Positions 1-7,148 of a DNA stretch of 24,016 bases are shown here, piece after piece. The stretch spans positions 1-24,016 of the forward strand of contig JABXGU010000703.1 in the NCBI GenBank assembly GCA_016550415.1, in the 5' to 3' direction. Each line of letters begins with the position of its first letter. Position 1 is the first letter of the stretch. Source of the DNA: an archaeon (lineage in GTDB: Archaea > Asgardarchaeota > Hermodarchaeia > Hermodarchaeales > Hermodarchaeaceae). The translations under genes and the position numbers were made by a program. The notes below the pieces were generated by a model, which made no database searches, was not told where the DNA came from, and worked only from the letters and a program-made list of their open reading frames with translations.

Positions 1-360
1 AGTTCTGTGCAACGTCTCTCCAATATGGTCATGAACCCAAAATTAGAGCCAATTACTGTTATTACTGGCCATCGACTCGGTCCAGTGAATAATCCTATTC
101 AAGCATTCAATATCTATGCAAAGCACTTTGACACACGAGACAAACGAATCCTAGGCGCACTCGAAGCTCCTCTTACCCTTGATCAGTTAATTGATTGTAA
201 TATCTTCTACTCGGAATTTTCCTTCCCTATCCTGCGCTTCTTTGAAAAAATTATTCTTGAAAAACATCTAGCCCTATTACAGGAGCAAGGATATGTCACA
301 GAGAATCCATCCGGAACATGGTGTCGCCTAGAAAACAAAGATATGAAAAATAGCAGCTGA
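1..360 (+). CDS. MBL-fold metallohydrolase, C-terminal part (partial)
   Basis: The frame is open from the first base, so the gene begins outside the window; the GTG at 7 is only an internal codon. About 119 residues remain. They resemble the end of beta-lactamase-fold hydrolases of the LACTB2/glyoxalase-II-like type: a GHRLGPVNNP stretch (usually PGHGPV plus a Pro-containing turn, followed by a helix with a conserved His/Arg region), then a small winged-helix-like domain in which IILEKHLALLQEQGYV corresponds to the recognition-helix region seen as 'HL..L...G.V' in that family. The zinc-binding HxHxDH motif would lie upstream and cannot be seen, so catalytic competence is unknown. The HAD gene starts 26 bp downstream on the same strand and may be cotranscribed. 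The family assignment is from memory of the C-terminal pattern only. Confidence 0.6.
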   Translation, partial: SSVQRLSNMVMNPKLEPITVITGHRLGPVNNPIQAFNIYAKHFDTRDKRILGALEAPLTLDQLIDCNIFYSEFSFPILRFFEKIILEKHLALLQEQGYVTENPSGTWCRLENKDMKNSS

Positions 361-386
361 TAATTTATACAAAGTGAAGATGCCAA

Positions 387-1133
387 ATGAAAAAGCAAAG
401 TATGCCAATAAAAGGGATACTATTTGATTGGGGTGGTACTCTCGCTGATTGGACTTTTCCTGGTACAGTAGAGGATTTTCTAGTCGAATGGAGGGCACAG
501 TTACGCAAGATGTTGCTTCAACATGGCTACAATGTCGATTCTAAAGAACTGGAATCGGTTGGTCTCCGAATTAGTCATGCTAACAAAATTCTCCAAGAAC
601 AGGCTTTAGTTGAAATCACGCAACTATTCCTTAACCAATGTGTGCTTCATGGAGTTGGCATCTTTGATGGCAAAATAGTTGAGGAAGCTGATGCGGCTAT
701 GACCAACTTAGCTTTGAAGTACACGCATCTCACTCCTGATGCAATGGAAACAATTCCAATTCTTAAATCCAAAGGAATTCACCTTGGCATCCTCTCCAAT
801 GCAAGCAACCCTTTGATGATAAGACATGTGGTTGATGAAGCCAAACTAACTAGCTACTTCAAAGCCATTATTATCTCTGCTGACCTTGGTCTCCGTAAAC
901 CGTTCACAAGTCTCTTCTCATTTGCACTTAGGAAATTAGGAACCTCCGCATTGGAAACAATAATGGTGGGAAACGACCTATGCGCAGACATTCAAGGTGC
1001 TGAAAAAGCAGGTCTTCGCACAGCCTTTATTACACGAATGCCAAAAAACGTCAGCTGCCAAGAAACAATTACACCCACGTACACTATATCAAAAATCAGT
1101 GACCTTCTCAGTATCATAAACAAGACAACTTAG
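387..1133 (+). CDS. HAD-superfamily hydrolase with variant DxG motif I
   Basis: A 248-residue haloacid-dehalogenase-type protein. Motif I is FDWGGTLAD (Asp14 as nucleophile), motif II is LGILSNAS (Ser137), motif III is the Lys in GLRKPF (Lys171) and motif IV is VGNDLCAD (Asp197/Asp201). An alpha-helical C1-type cap lies between motifs I and II. The usual general acid/base Asp two residues after the nucleophile is Gly16, so phosphatase chemistry may be weakened or altered; several HAD subgroups carry substitutions at this position. The substrate cannot be predicted. The start is the ATG at 387, with AGTGAAG upstream; Met6 (402) is an alternative. The gene converges with the DHPS-like gene, and a short hairpin overlaps its stop codon. 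Confidence 0.85.
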   Translation: MKKQSMPIKGILFDWGGTLADWTFPGTVEDFLVEWRAQLRKMLLQHGYNVDSKELESVGLRISHANKILQEQALVEITQLFLNQCVLHGVGIFDGKIVEEADAAMTNLALKYTHLTPDAMETIPILKSKGIHLGILSNASNPLMIRHVVDEAKLTSYFKAIIISADLGLRKPFTSLFSFALRKLGTSALETIMVGNDLCADIQGAEKAGLRTAFITRMPKNVSCQETITPTYTISKISDLLSIINKTT

Positions 1134-1145
1134 TGAAACACTGAG
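1129..1145. terminator. Short hairpin between convergent genes
   Basis: CTTAGTG (1129-1135) and CACTGAG (1139-1145) form a 7-bp stem with one G-U pair and a 3-base loop across the stop codon of the HAD gene. Only a TTTT run follows, about 23 bases later. It could help end transcription where the two convergent genes meet, but the evidence is weak. Confidence 0.25.
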
Positions 1146-1173
1146 ATTATGTTCCATAACCAGTATAATTTTG

Positions 1174-2790
1174 CTAATCTTTAGGTGCAGGAGACCATCG
1201 GGTAAATAGTGGCTCATCTTGTATATAGGGACGCCCAGTTATTAGGGCAATCTCTGCTTTAGCTAGTTCAAATCCAATGTACGTAGCATGGTCTAGACGT
1301 GAAATTGTCTCATGTGCAAGAATCGCAGCTAAGATCTGTTTAGCTGTTCCAGCTGCAAATACAGCATCCGGAGTCTCTGCCCCGACGCTAGGATAGTGTC
1401 TAGCAACTAAACACTGCTTCTGACGGTCTATATGGAAAGTGAAGTATCCTGAGGGATCCAGTTTATGAGTCAGAGCGGTATCCGAAACATCCTGGGTAGA
1501 GACATCTTCTAGTTCAGAATATGGATTTTCTGGGAACCGCTTTGTTTTCAGAAGCAATAGGTCGATTCCAAGATCCTTAGGATGAGCTTGTCGTCGTTGC
1601 GCTAGATACATCATTTGGGATGCACGGTAGAGTTCCCAGACGGAGCCCCTTGTCTTCTGGCTAGCTTCAGTGGTGAGAAGAAAAGTGGCACCAATTTCAG
1701 TAGCAATGCCTGCCAAGACCGCATTTGCACCTGGTGTATCTGCATCAAGTAGCTCAGTCACATTTCCTATGCCCATAAGTAGGGGGATATTGGGTTGTTC
1801 TTTGGCAAAGGTCGTGTAGGCTTGAATAGCCTGGGTTAAACCGGGCGTTATTATTGGGTCACAAAGTGGATCGGCAATAAGCGTGGTGTAACCGAGTTTT
1901 TCAGCAATTCTGAGATTCTCTGTAAGTAATTGTACTCGGTCCTTGACGGCCTTTGGTAATGACTGTCCTGATTGGGCAGCAGGAATTACAGTGAAGGCGG
2001 CATGTTTTCTAAGTTGAGGAGGTATCTTGGTCATGTTATCTTGGTCCAGACTAATAACAAAGGTTGCACCTGCCTCTATACCGGCAATCAGTTCTTTAGG
2101 GTCGGTCGAATCTATACTGATAGGGATTGGGACTGCTTTTCTGACTATTTTGATAATATGGCTAGCAGCTTGAGAATCTGGGATATTTGCTATCATTCCA
2201 ATATCGATTATATTGGCTCCAGAACTGTAGAAGTAGCTAGCTAGCTGGCACAATTCTTGGTCAGTTTTTTGTGGTGCATCTATGATTTCTGCAATAATTC
2301 GCATGGGGTAATTGGGACCAGCAAATAAGCTTTGGCGACCTTTATCTATACAGATTGTTTTTGGCTCATGTTTGCCTGGTAGAGGACCTTTTTCTGCGGC
2401 ATCCAACTCTTTCAGCGCTGAATTAGTTCTTTCTTCTGTGATTATGTAATCTGCTGGTTCTGTGGTTGAGAGTGATACTTGTCCTTGCGCGATCAAATTC
2501 AGTAGAATTGGGAGATCAGCTGCATGGCGTGTTCCCTTATATGATGGAATCTTTGTTGCCTCCCTCACAAGAATAGTGTCACCAGAGACCATGCCGGGAA
2601 GAAGGATAAGATCATAATTACCAATTGATTTCTGTTTTCCTAGTTGTGCTGCGACGTATTTGGGATGGAGAAAAGCTGCAACAGTTTGAGGGAGAACAAG
2701 GACGTCGCAGAAATGATTAAGAGCGATTGTTTGTGCAGCATGCCGAATAAGGGGTTCAGCTAAATGTCCCGTTACCAACAATATTCTCAT
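1174..2790 (-). CDS. Dihydropteroate synthase-like protein with N-terminal DUF6513, H4MPT biosynthesis
   Basis: A 538-residue protein of the archaeal dihydropteroate-synthase-related family (MJ0107-like). Residues 1 to about 150 form the family-specific N-terminal domain, with LVTGHLAEPLIR and LLPGMVSGDT. Residues about 155-380 are a DHPS-like TIM barrel with GANIIDIGM (191-199), ISIDSTDPKE (224-233) and MGIGNVTELLDAD (339-351). The rest is a family-specific C-terminal domain. Canonical DHPS joins a pterin pyrophosphate to p-aminobenzoate; in H4MPT makers the acceptor is beta-RFAP, so this is a candidate for, or partner in, the pterin-arylamine coupling. That role is inferred from family and position and is not certain for MJ0107-type proteins. 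It is the last gene of the leftward operon after mptA and mptE, with the MptE stop 83 bp upstream. GAGG lies just upstream of the ATG. Confidence 0.88.
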   Translation of the reverse strand: MRILLVTGHLAEPLIRHAAQTIALNHFCDVLVLPQTVAAFLHPKYVAAQLGKQKSIGNYDLILLPGMVSGDTILVREATKIPSYKGTRHAADLPILLNLIAQGQVSLSTTEPADYIITEERTNSALKELDAAEKGPLPGKHEPKTICIDKGRQSLFAGPNYPMRIIAEIIDAPQKTDQELCQLASYFYSSGANIIDIGMIANIPDSQAASHIIKIVRKAVPIPISIDSTDPKELIAGIEAGATFVISLDQDNMTKIPPQLRKHAAFTVIPAAQSGQSLPKAVKDRVQLLTENLRIAEKLGYTTLIADPLCDPIITPGLTQAIQAYTTFAKEQPNIPLLMGIGNVTELLDADTPGANAVLAGIATEIGATFLLTTEASQKTRGSVWELYRASQMMYLAQRRQAHPKDLGIDLLLLKTKRFPENPYSELEDVSTQDVSDTALTHKLDPSGYFTFHIDRQKQCLVARHYPSVGAETPDAVFAAGTAKQILAAILAHETISRLDHATYIGFELAKAEIALITGRPYIQDEPLFTRWSPAPKD

Positions 2791-2873
2791 ATTATTTTTC
2801 CTCCTTACTCAAGTCTCTAAATGACTGGTATATGTTGAAGAGGGATCTCTTTGAATTGTATTTGCAAGTCTGT

Positions 2874-3674
2874 CTATGTATCCCATACTGTTTCGCTGAT
2901 TGGTTGGTCAGGAATGCCCTGAATCTTAGTGGGTCCACCTGTCAGGTTGATTAGTCGACTCGAACTCCAAGTTGCCAGCCATTCTAACAACTCTTTTGCA
3001 ACCAATAGCTTTTCCCGTTTAACAGGTGTTGCAGCGACATCTTCTGTTAACTCAGGTTTCGAATATTTTCCTATAGTGTCTCCAAGGTCCATTCCAATGA
3101 GTGCAATTGTCTTTGCATGAAGTGCCTCTGCAATAAAGACACAGCGATCCCCATCTGTGAATCCACCAAAATTTATTACTCCTGGTCGGGGTTCTGCTTG
3201 GGTAGAGCCTAAAATGGGGCAGTTCTGTTTAGCAATGTGAATCATTTTTGGTACGTATTTTTTGAGGGCTGGGATATTATCTCCATGAGCATGAACTATG
3301 ACTACCGTACCCTCTTGTTGTGACTTAATAATGTCAGGTACCGCTCCATCTAAATCTGTGGCAACAATATTTGGTTGAATTTTCTGTTCTAGTAATGCGC
3401 TAGTGGCTCCATCTGCAGAAATCAGAATTGTGTTCTTTAATACATCAAGTTCTTTGCATGTTTCCAGGTTAGCTGAGAGTGATGGTCCTGCTCCACAAAC
3501 CAAAACATTTCTTGACCTAACATGTTCCGCTAGCTTGGAGAGGGGAACTGCTCTACTGGCAATCATCTGGCTAAGGAGTTCTGCTGCGTTTTGATCCTCT
3601 TCAACACTATAGCCAAACCGGGAAACAATTGCTAAATATTTGGGCCACCAATCCGTGAGTTCAACCAAGAACAT
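2874..3674 (-). CDS. mptE: 6-hydroxymethyl-7,8-dihydropterin pyrophosphokinase MptE
   Basis: A 266-residue protein of COG1634/DUF115. This archaeal enzyme transfers pyrophosphate from ATP to 6-hydroxymethyl-7,8-dihydropterin, activating the pterin for coupling in H4MPT or folate synthesis. It is unrelated to bacterial FolK. Motifs seen: VCGAGPSLS (59-67), SADGA (86-90), ATDLDG (105-110), HAHGDN (128-133), GGFTDGDR (170-177) and GMDLGDT (194-200), the Asp/Gly-rich set typical of the family. The length is normal. It lies 23 bp downstream of mptA and 83 bp upstream of the DHPS-like gene, so the activation and coupling steps appear to share one transcript. GCGGAG precedes the ATG at 3674 by four bases, a usable ribosome-binding site. 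Confidence 0.92.
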   Translation of the reverse strand: MFLVELTDWWPKYLAIVSRFGYSVEEDQNAAELLSQMIASRAVPLSKLAEHVRSRNVLVCGAGPSLSANLETCKELDVLKNTILISADGATSALLEQKIQPNIVATDLDGAVPDIIKSQQEGTVVIVHAHGDNIPALKKYVPKMIHIAKQNCPILGSTQAEPRPGVINFGGFTDGDRCVFIAEALHAKTIALIGMDLGDTIGKYSKPELTEDVAATPVKREKLLVAKELLEWLATWSSSRLINLTGGPTKIQGIPDQPISETVWDT

Positions 3675-3697
3675 TGGCTCCGCTTAGGTTCATTTCT

Positions 3698-4651
3698 TCA
3701 CTTTTGACCTGTGTTATTATTTTGAATATCATGTCGGGCTTCACCCATTGTAAGTGTCTGTTCTGCTACAAGGTCATGACGATGGATACACTCTTCATTT
3801 CTTTGAGTTAAGACTAATTCCATTTCATCTGGAAGATCAGGAAAGGTTTGGACAATATTGCCAATCATTAATCGCAATGCATCCTCAACAAAGCGCGGAT
3901 TTGCAAGAGCATTAAGCACAACATCTGCTTCATCAGGCCGCTTCAATAACTCAAAGGATGCAGCACTCATCGCCTGTTCTACTACGCCAATTAGTCGAAG
4001 TGCATCAATTGAATATCCCTTAGGAATTTCCACCATGACAGACCCAATGCTACGTTGCATATGGCTTCCAATCGGTATTCCATCCACGATTTGTTGGGCT
4101 TGCCTTTTTTCGATTTTATGTTTATGAATAAGTTCATCCTCAGCAGTTTCACGTAATAATTCTTGAGCACAGGGACAAGCTGTTATGCCGGATACGGTAA
4201 CACCAATCCAGCGGCGTGTAGCAATATTCCTTTCATCAGTTCGTTTCGCTATTGCCAGCGCCTTCATTGTGCAGGACTCATAGGTACGAATATCTGTCCT
4301 CGGTGTTTGACGTGCATAAACCACATCTGCGGCGGCATGCACTTCTGCAACTGTTGCATACTCATGGCGATTCAATTGCTCGTGGGCAATGTCTGCACAG
4401 AGATCCTCTAGTCTGTTAAGTTTCTCTGCGTATTTGGAGACAATCTCCACTGTAGCTTCATAACTTCGAGAGGGATGGATTCCCTTTTGATGTGCTGGAA
4501 GATCAACATAAACATCAAAGGTGGGTACAACAATCGCAGGTTGTTCTTCAAAGAAAATGAATTGAACTGGAACGCGTATACCCACTACACCCACTCGGCG
4601 AACTGACACCTCTATCTCAGGCTTCATTTTGTGCACATCAGGACGTGGCAT
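3698..4651 (-). CDS. mptA: GTP cyclohydrolase MptA (FolE2/GCYH-IB type)
   Basis: A 317-residue COG1469 protein. MptA is the Fe(II)-dependent archaeal GTP cyclohydrolase that opens the pterin pathway by making 7,8-dihydroneopterin 2',3'-cyclic phosphate. Seen in order: VYVDLPAHQKGIHPSRSYE (48-66, the family's QKGxHxSR signature), HEYATVAEVHA (97-107), the cysteine motif GITACPCAQE (155-164) expected at the metal site, and GSHMQRS (196-202). The length fits. The start is taken as ATG at 4651: AAGGAG (4665-4660 on this strand) sits 8 bases upstream, whereas a TTG one codon earlier (4654) would be only 5 away. It leads the leftward operon mptA-mptE-DHPS-like. The HD-domain phosphodiesterase MptB and the aldolase MptD that should follow it in the pathway are not in this window. 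Confidence 0.93.
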   Translation of the reverse strand: MPRPDVHKMKPEIEVSVRRVGVVGIRVPVQFIFFEEQPAIVVPTFDVYVDLPAHQKGIHPSRSYEATVEIVSKYAEKLNRLEDLCADIAHEQLNRHEYATVAEVHAAADVVYARQTPRTDIRTYESCTMKALAIAKRTDERNIATRRWIGVTVSGITACPCAQELLRETAEDELIHKHKIEKRQAQQIVDGIPIGSHMQRSIGSVMVEIPKGYSIDALRLIGVVEQAMSAASFELLKRPDEADVVLNALANPRFVEDALRLMIGNIVQTFPDLPDEMELVLTQRNEECIHRHDLVAEQTLTMGEARHDIQNNNTGQK

Positions 4652-4942
4652 CAAAGCAACTCCTTATATTTTGAACTTGAAATTCTAGACATGGTAAGCA
4701 CTCTATATGCAATTAAAGGTTTTACTAAAATCAAAAGAAAAAATGAGACCATAACTTACCCAAATAAATAATATTCACTTTTAGAAGTTTCTATGCCAAA
4801 TATGTTCTAATATATAATAAGATTTAAAAATTCATCGTCAATTTTGACACCGTAAAGAAATTAAAGGAATACATCGCTGTGCTTCATAGGTCAGGCTGGT
4901 CGGGTCTGCAAGGAGATATCGAGGAAAATAAGGTGAGGTAAC
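4652..4942. promoter_or_regulatory. Divergent promoter region between the two H4MPT operons
   Basis: This 291-bp gap separates mptA (leftward) from the 125-residue gene (rightward). It is strongly AT-rich from about 4670 to 4860, then less so up to the start. For the rightward operon, TATATAATAA (4811-4820) and TTTAAAAA (4823-4830) are TATA-like. For the leftward operon, CATATAG on the minus strand near 4703-4709 and AAAATATAAGGAG close to mptA are candidates. Neither TATA element is certain. A short open frame with an internal GTG (4879-4941) ends one base before the next gene. No repeat or operator palindrome stood out. Confidence 0.45.
4932..4938 (+). promoter_or_regulatory. Ribosome-binding site fixing a TTG start
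   Basis: GGTGAGG lies 4 bases before the TTG at 4943. An in-frame TGA at 4934-4936, inside this same motif, rules out any upstream extension, and no ATG follows in frame for about 100 bases. Together these make TTG the only reasonable start for the 125-residue gene. Confidence 0.7.
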
Positions 4943-5320
4943 TTGGATTACTCGTTGCTGCGATTCAAGTGGTCACTTCAGGCTCTTGCTTCACCTGCAG
5001 ATATTCAGCTTGAACTTTTTCCCGATATTGATTTGAAGGTTGACGAGATGGCCATTGAGTTTGAGCAATGGTATGAGCTCATTAAGCGTCGTCGTTATTT
5101 TCTCACACCAAAACAAGCTGTCCTACTGGAAGACCTCAATAAACGCCTTGATGAAATAAGTGGGCCAGAAAATCTACACTATTGGCTGGAAGAAACACTC
5201 CGAACAGATGCGATCTGGGAGCAAATCCGAGATTTGGCGAAGCAGGCATTGCTTGCACTTGGTTGGGAGCTTGAAAATCCACTTAAGGCTAGAAGTCTAG
5301 TGTCATCGGGTCCAGCATAA
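4943..5320 (+). CDS. Hypothetical protein, first gene of the DUF447/beta-RFAP synthase operon
   Basis: A 125-residue, apparently soluble and mostly alpha-helical protein without signal peptide or membrane segment. It contains LELFPDIDLKVDEMAIEFEQ near residues 23-42, TPKQAVLLEDLNKRLDEI (52-69) and a Trp-rich helical end with WLEETLRTDAIWEQIRDLAK and ALGWE. I do not recognise a characterised family, though similar short 'LFPD...DE' proteins exist in bacteria as hypotheticals, from memory. It does not resemble the archaeal dihydroneopterin aldolase MptD as I know it. The TTG start is fixed by GGTGAGG and an upstream in-frame stop. DUF447 follows after 102 bp on the same strand, so a link to cofactor synthesis is possible but rests on position alone. 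Confidence 0.72.
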   Translation: MDYSLLRFKWSLQALASPADIQLELFPDIDLKVDEMAIEFEQWYELIKRRRYFLTPKQAVLLEDLNKRLDEISGPENLHYWLEETLRTDAIWEQIRDLAKQALLALGWELENPLKARSLVSSGPA

Positions 5321-5422
5321 ATCCAGGTTCCCACTTTTTCCAAGCCAAATATACTGGATTGAGTAAGTTTTTCATTTAGTCTAGACATAGGATTTTTTGT
5401 AGAAAATATCGTATCTTGTTTA

Positions 5423-6085
5423 GTGGTAGATTCTATGACATCAATTCCATCGTTGTTAAACGGCATGGGTTTTGCAGCTAACCAAGTCTTTGAAACGATT
5501 TTAACCACTGTGGCACCAGATGGTTCACCAAATGCAGCGCCCATGGGTGTGTGGGTCAAGCCAGGTCTTGTTCTTGAGATTAGACCTTACCTAGAAACCC
5601 AAACTGCAAATAATCTCGAAGAAATACCTGAAGCTGTCATAAACATAACCGATGATCCTCGAAGTTTCTTCAGCACAGCTTTCAAGGAGGAAATTACAGA
5701 TGTTGAAGCATTTTGGTTTGAACCTGCCAAACATGTCAAGTCACCCCAGCTTAGGGGCATGCTAGCTTATATTGAAATCAGCGTCAGACCTTCAAATGTG
5801 GGTCAGCCTATTCAGAATCCCAAGGGGTATGAGTGCCAAGTCCATCACGTTGATGCTCCAAACAGGTTGCCTGTAGTCTATTCTCGTGCTAGGTTTGCAG
5901 CAATCGAATGTGTAATACATGCAACCCGTATTCGTGCGTTATATGATGTGGATCCTATTGCCACGGAGAAACTATTCTCCAGCATTCAAGAATATGATTC
6001 CTTGGTGAAACGTATTGCTCCTGACTCCGTTTCATCTGGGGTTATTGATGATGTTATTCAAGTAATACAGAAGTGGATGTACTAA
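5423..6085 (+). CDS. DUF447 family protein (flavin-reductase-like split barrel)
   Basis: A 220-residue COG2457/DUF447 protein. It shows the family's N-terminal pattern FETILTTVAPDGSPNAAPMGV (about residues 25-44), which resembles FMN-binding split-barrel flavin reductases, followed by RPYLETQTANNL and INITDDPRSFFSTAF, a central FWFEPA and a helical C-terminus. Members are repeatedly found beside H4MPT genes in archaea and in methylotrophic bacteria; the reaction is not established, and flavin binding is inferred. The first possible start is GTG 5423, but ATG 5435 (Met5) is equally reasonable, since neither has a clear ribosome-binding site. Its stop is two bases before the likely ATG of beta-RFAP synthase, indicating cotranslation. 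Confidence 0.87.
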   Translation: MVDSMTSIPSLLNGMGFAANQVFETILTTVAPDGSPNAAPMGVWVKPGLVLEIRPYLETQTANNLEEIPEAVINITDDPRSFFSTAFKEEITDVEAFWFEPAKHVKSPQLRGMLAYIEISVRPSNVGQPIQNPKGYECQVHHVDAPNRLPVVYSRARFAAIECVIHATRIRALYDVDPIATEKLFSSIQEYDSLVKRIAPDSVSSGVIDDVIQVIQKWMY

Positions 6086-6087
6086 CT

Positions 6088-7086
6088 ATGGCTTCAAACA
6101 TTAGCAAGGTCATTGTGAAAACTTCTGCACGTCTTCATCTAGGTTTCATTGACCTTCACGGAGGTATGGGGAGACGCTACGGTTCTCTCGGGGTCTCAAT
6201 CGATAAGCCACGCTGTATATTGGAGATCCAACGATCAAATCGTGGCATAAGTGTGGCAGATGAAGGCGAACACCGCATTCGTAGATTAGTCAAAGTATTT
6301 GTTGACAATCTCAAGTATATTGGCGGATTAGAGGTAACAGCGAAAGAGGTGATTCCTGAACACGTTGGTTTGGGCTCAGGCACCCAACTTGCGCTAGCTA
6401 TTGGTGCAGCCATCGCTACCCTAATGGACAGACCCGTCAATTCCCGTGAACTTTCCCGTATTAGTAATCGTGGAGCAGTCTCCGGTATTGGAACAGCTGT
6501 ATTCGCCCAGGGCGGCTTTGTGATAGATGGAGGGCATTCATCCACTGAAAGAGGTGCTGGTCAGAAGCAAATAGCTAGCCATACTATTCCACCTACCATC
6601 GTTCACCACGATGTACCAAAGGACTGGACCTTCGTGGTAGCTGTTCCGAATATTCAACACGGACTAAGTGGTGTCACTGAAGAGAAGGCGTTCGATCAGT
6701 TGCCAGCTGCTGAGCCGGAACATGCCCACATTATAAGTCGTTTAGTACTTATGCAGCTCCTTCCTGCCATTGTAGAAGATGATATCGTCCTTTTTGGAAA
6801 AGCACTTACAAAAATCCAAACTCTAGTTGGCGATGCTTTTTCAGGGATTCAAGGGGGCCGCTTTGCCAATCCTAAGGTTGATGCTTGCATTAACGCAATG
6901 CTAAAAGCAGGTGCATATGGCGCAGGGCAGAGCTCTTGGGGTCCTTCATGTTATGGACTTGTTCGCGAAACTGACCAGATTGACTCTGTACAAGAGGCTG
7001 CAACAAAGACTCTTGGTGCCAAGGGTGGTTACACATTTGTCACACAAGCGAATAATAGGGGAGCTCAAATAACCAAAGTAATCTAG
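6088..7086 (+). CDS. mptG: Beta-ribofuranosylaminobenzene 5'-phosphate synthase (beta-RFAP synthase)
   Basis: A 332-residue COG1907 protein of the GHMP-kinase superfamily. It condenses p-hydroxybenzoate or p-aminobenzoate with phosphoribosyl pyrophosphate, with decarboxylation, to give beta-RFAP, the arylamine half of H4MPT; this is the first committed step specific to methanopterin. Seen: VKTSARLHLGFIDLHGGMGR (10-29, the family's N-terminal signature), RRYGSLGVSID, the GHMP glycine loop HVGLGSGTQLALAIGAA (92-108), and a C-terminal GAYGAGQSSWGPSCYG that matches the GxGxSSWGP motif. The start is taken as ATG 6088; a GTG at 6073 would overlap the DUF447 gene by 13 bases and add five residues not typical of the family. 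It is the last gene of the rightward operon and converges with DUF1464. Confidence 0.93.
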   Translation: MASNISKVIVKTSARLHLGFIDLHGGMGRRYGSLGVSIDKPRCILEIQRSNRGISVADEGEHRIRRLVKVFVDNLKYIGGLEVTAKEVIPEHVGLGSGTQLALAIGAAIATLMDRPVNSRELSRISNRGAVSGIGTAVFAQGGFVIDGGHSSTERGAGQKQIASHTIPPTIVHHDVPKDWTFVVAVPNIQHGLSGVTEEKAFDQLPAAEPEHAHIISRLVLMQLLPAIVEDDIVLFGKALTKIQTLVGDAFSGIQGGRFANPKVDACINAMLKAGAYGAGQSSWGPSCYGLVRETDQIDSVQEAATKTLGAKGGYTFVTQANNRGAQITKVI

Positions 7087-7148
7087 TCTGATCAGTGGGA
7101 TAGACTATATCCTTTATCGATTTTATTGAAGTCCTGTTAGATGTAATT

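Noticed and set aside
2232..2246. TAGCTAGCTAGCT tandem repeat
   Set aside because: It lies within the DHPS-like coding region, in frame, and encodes ordinary residues in a helix; no further copies or flanking structure were seen.
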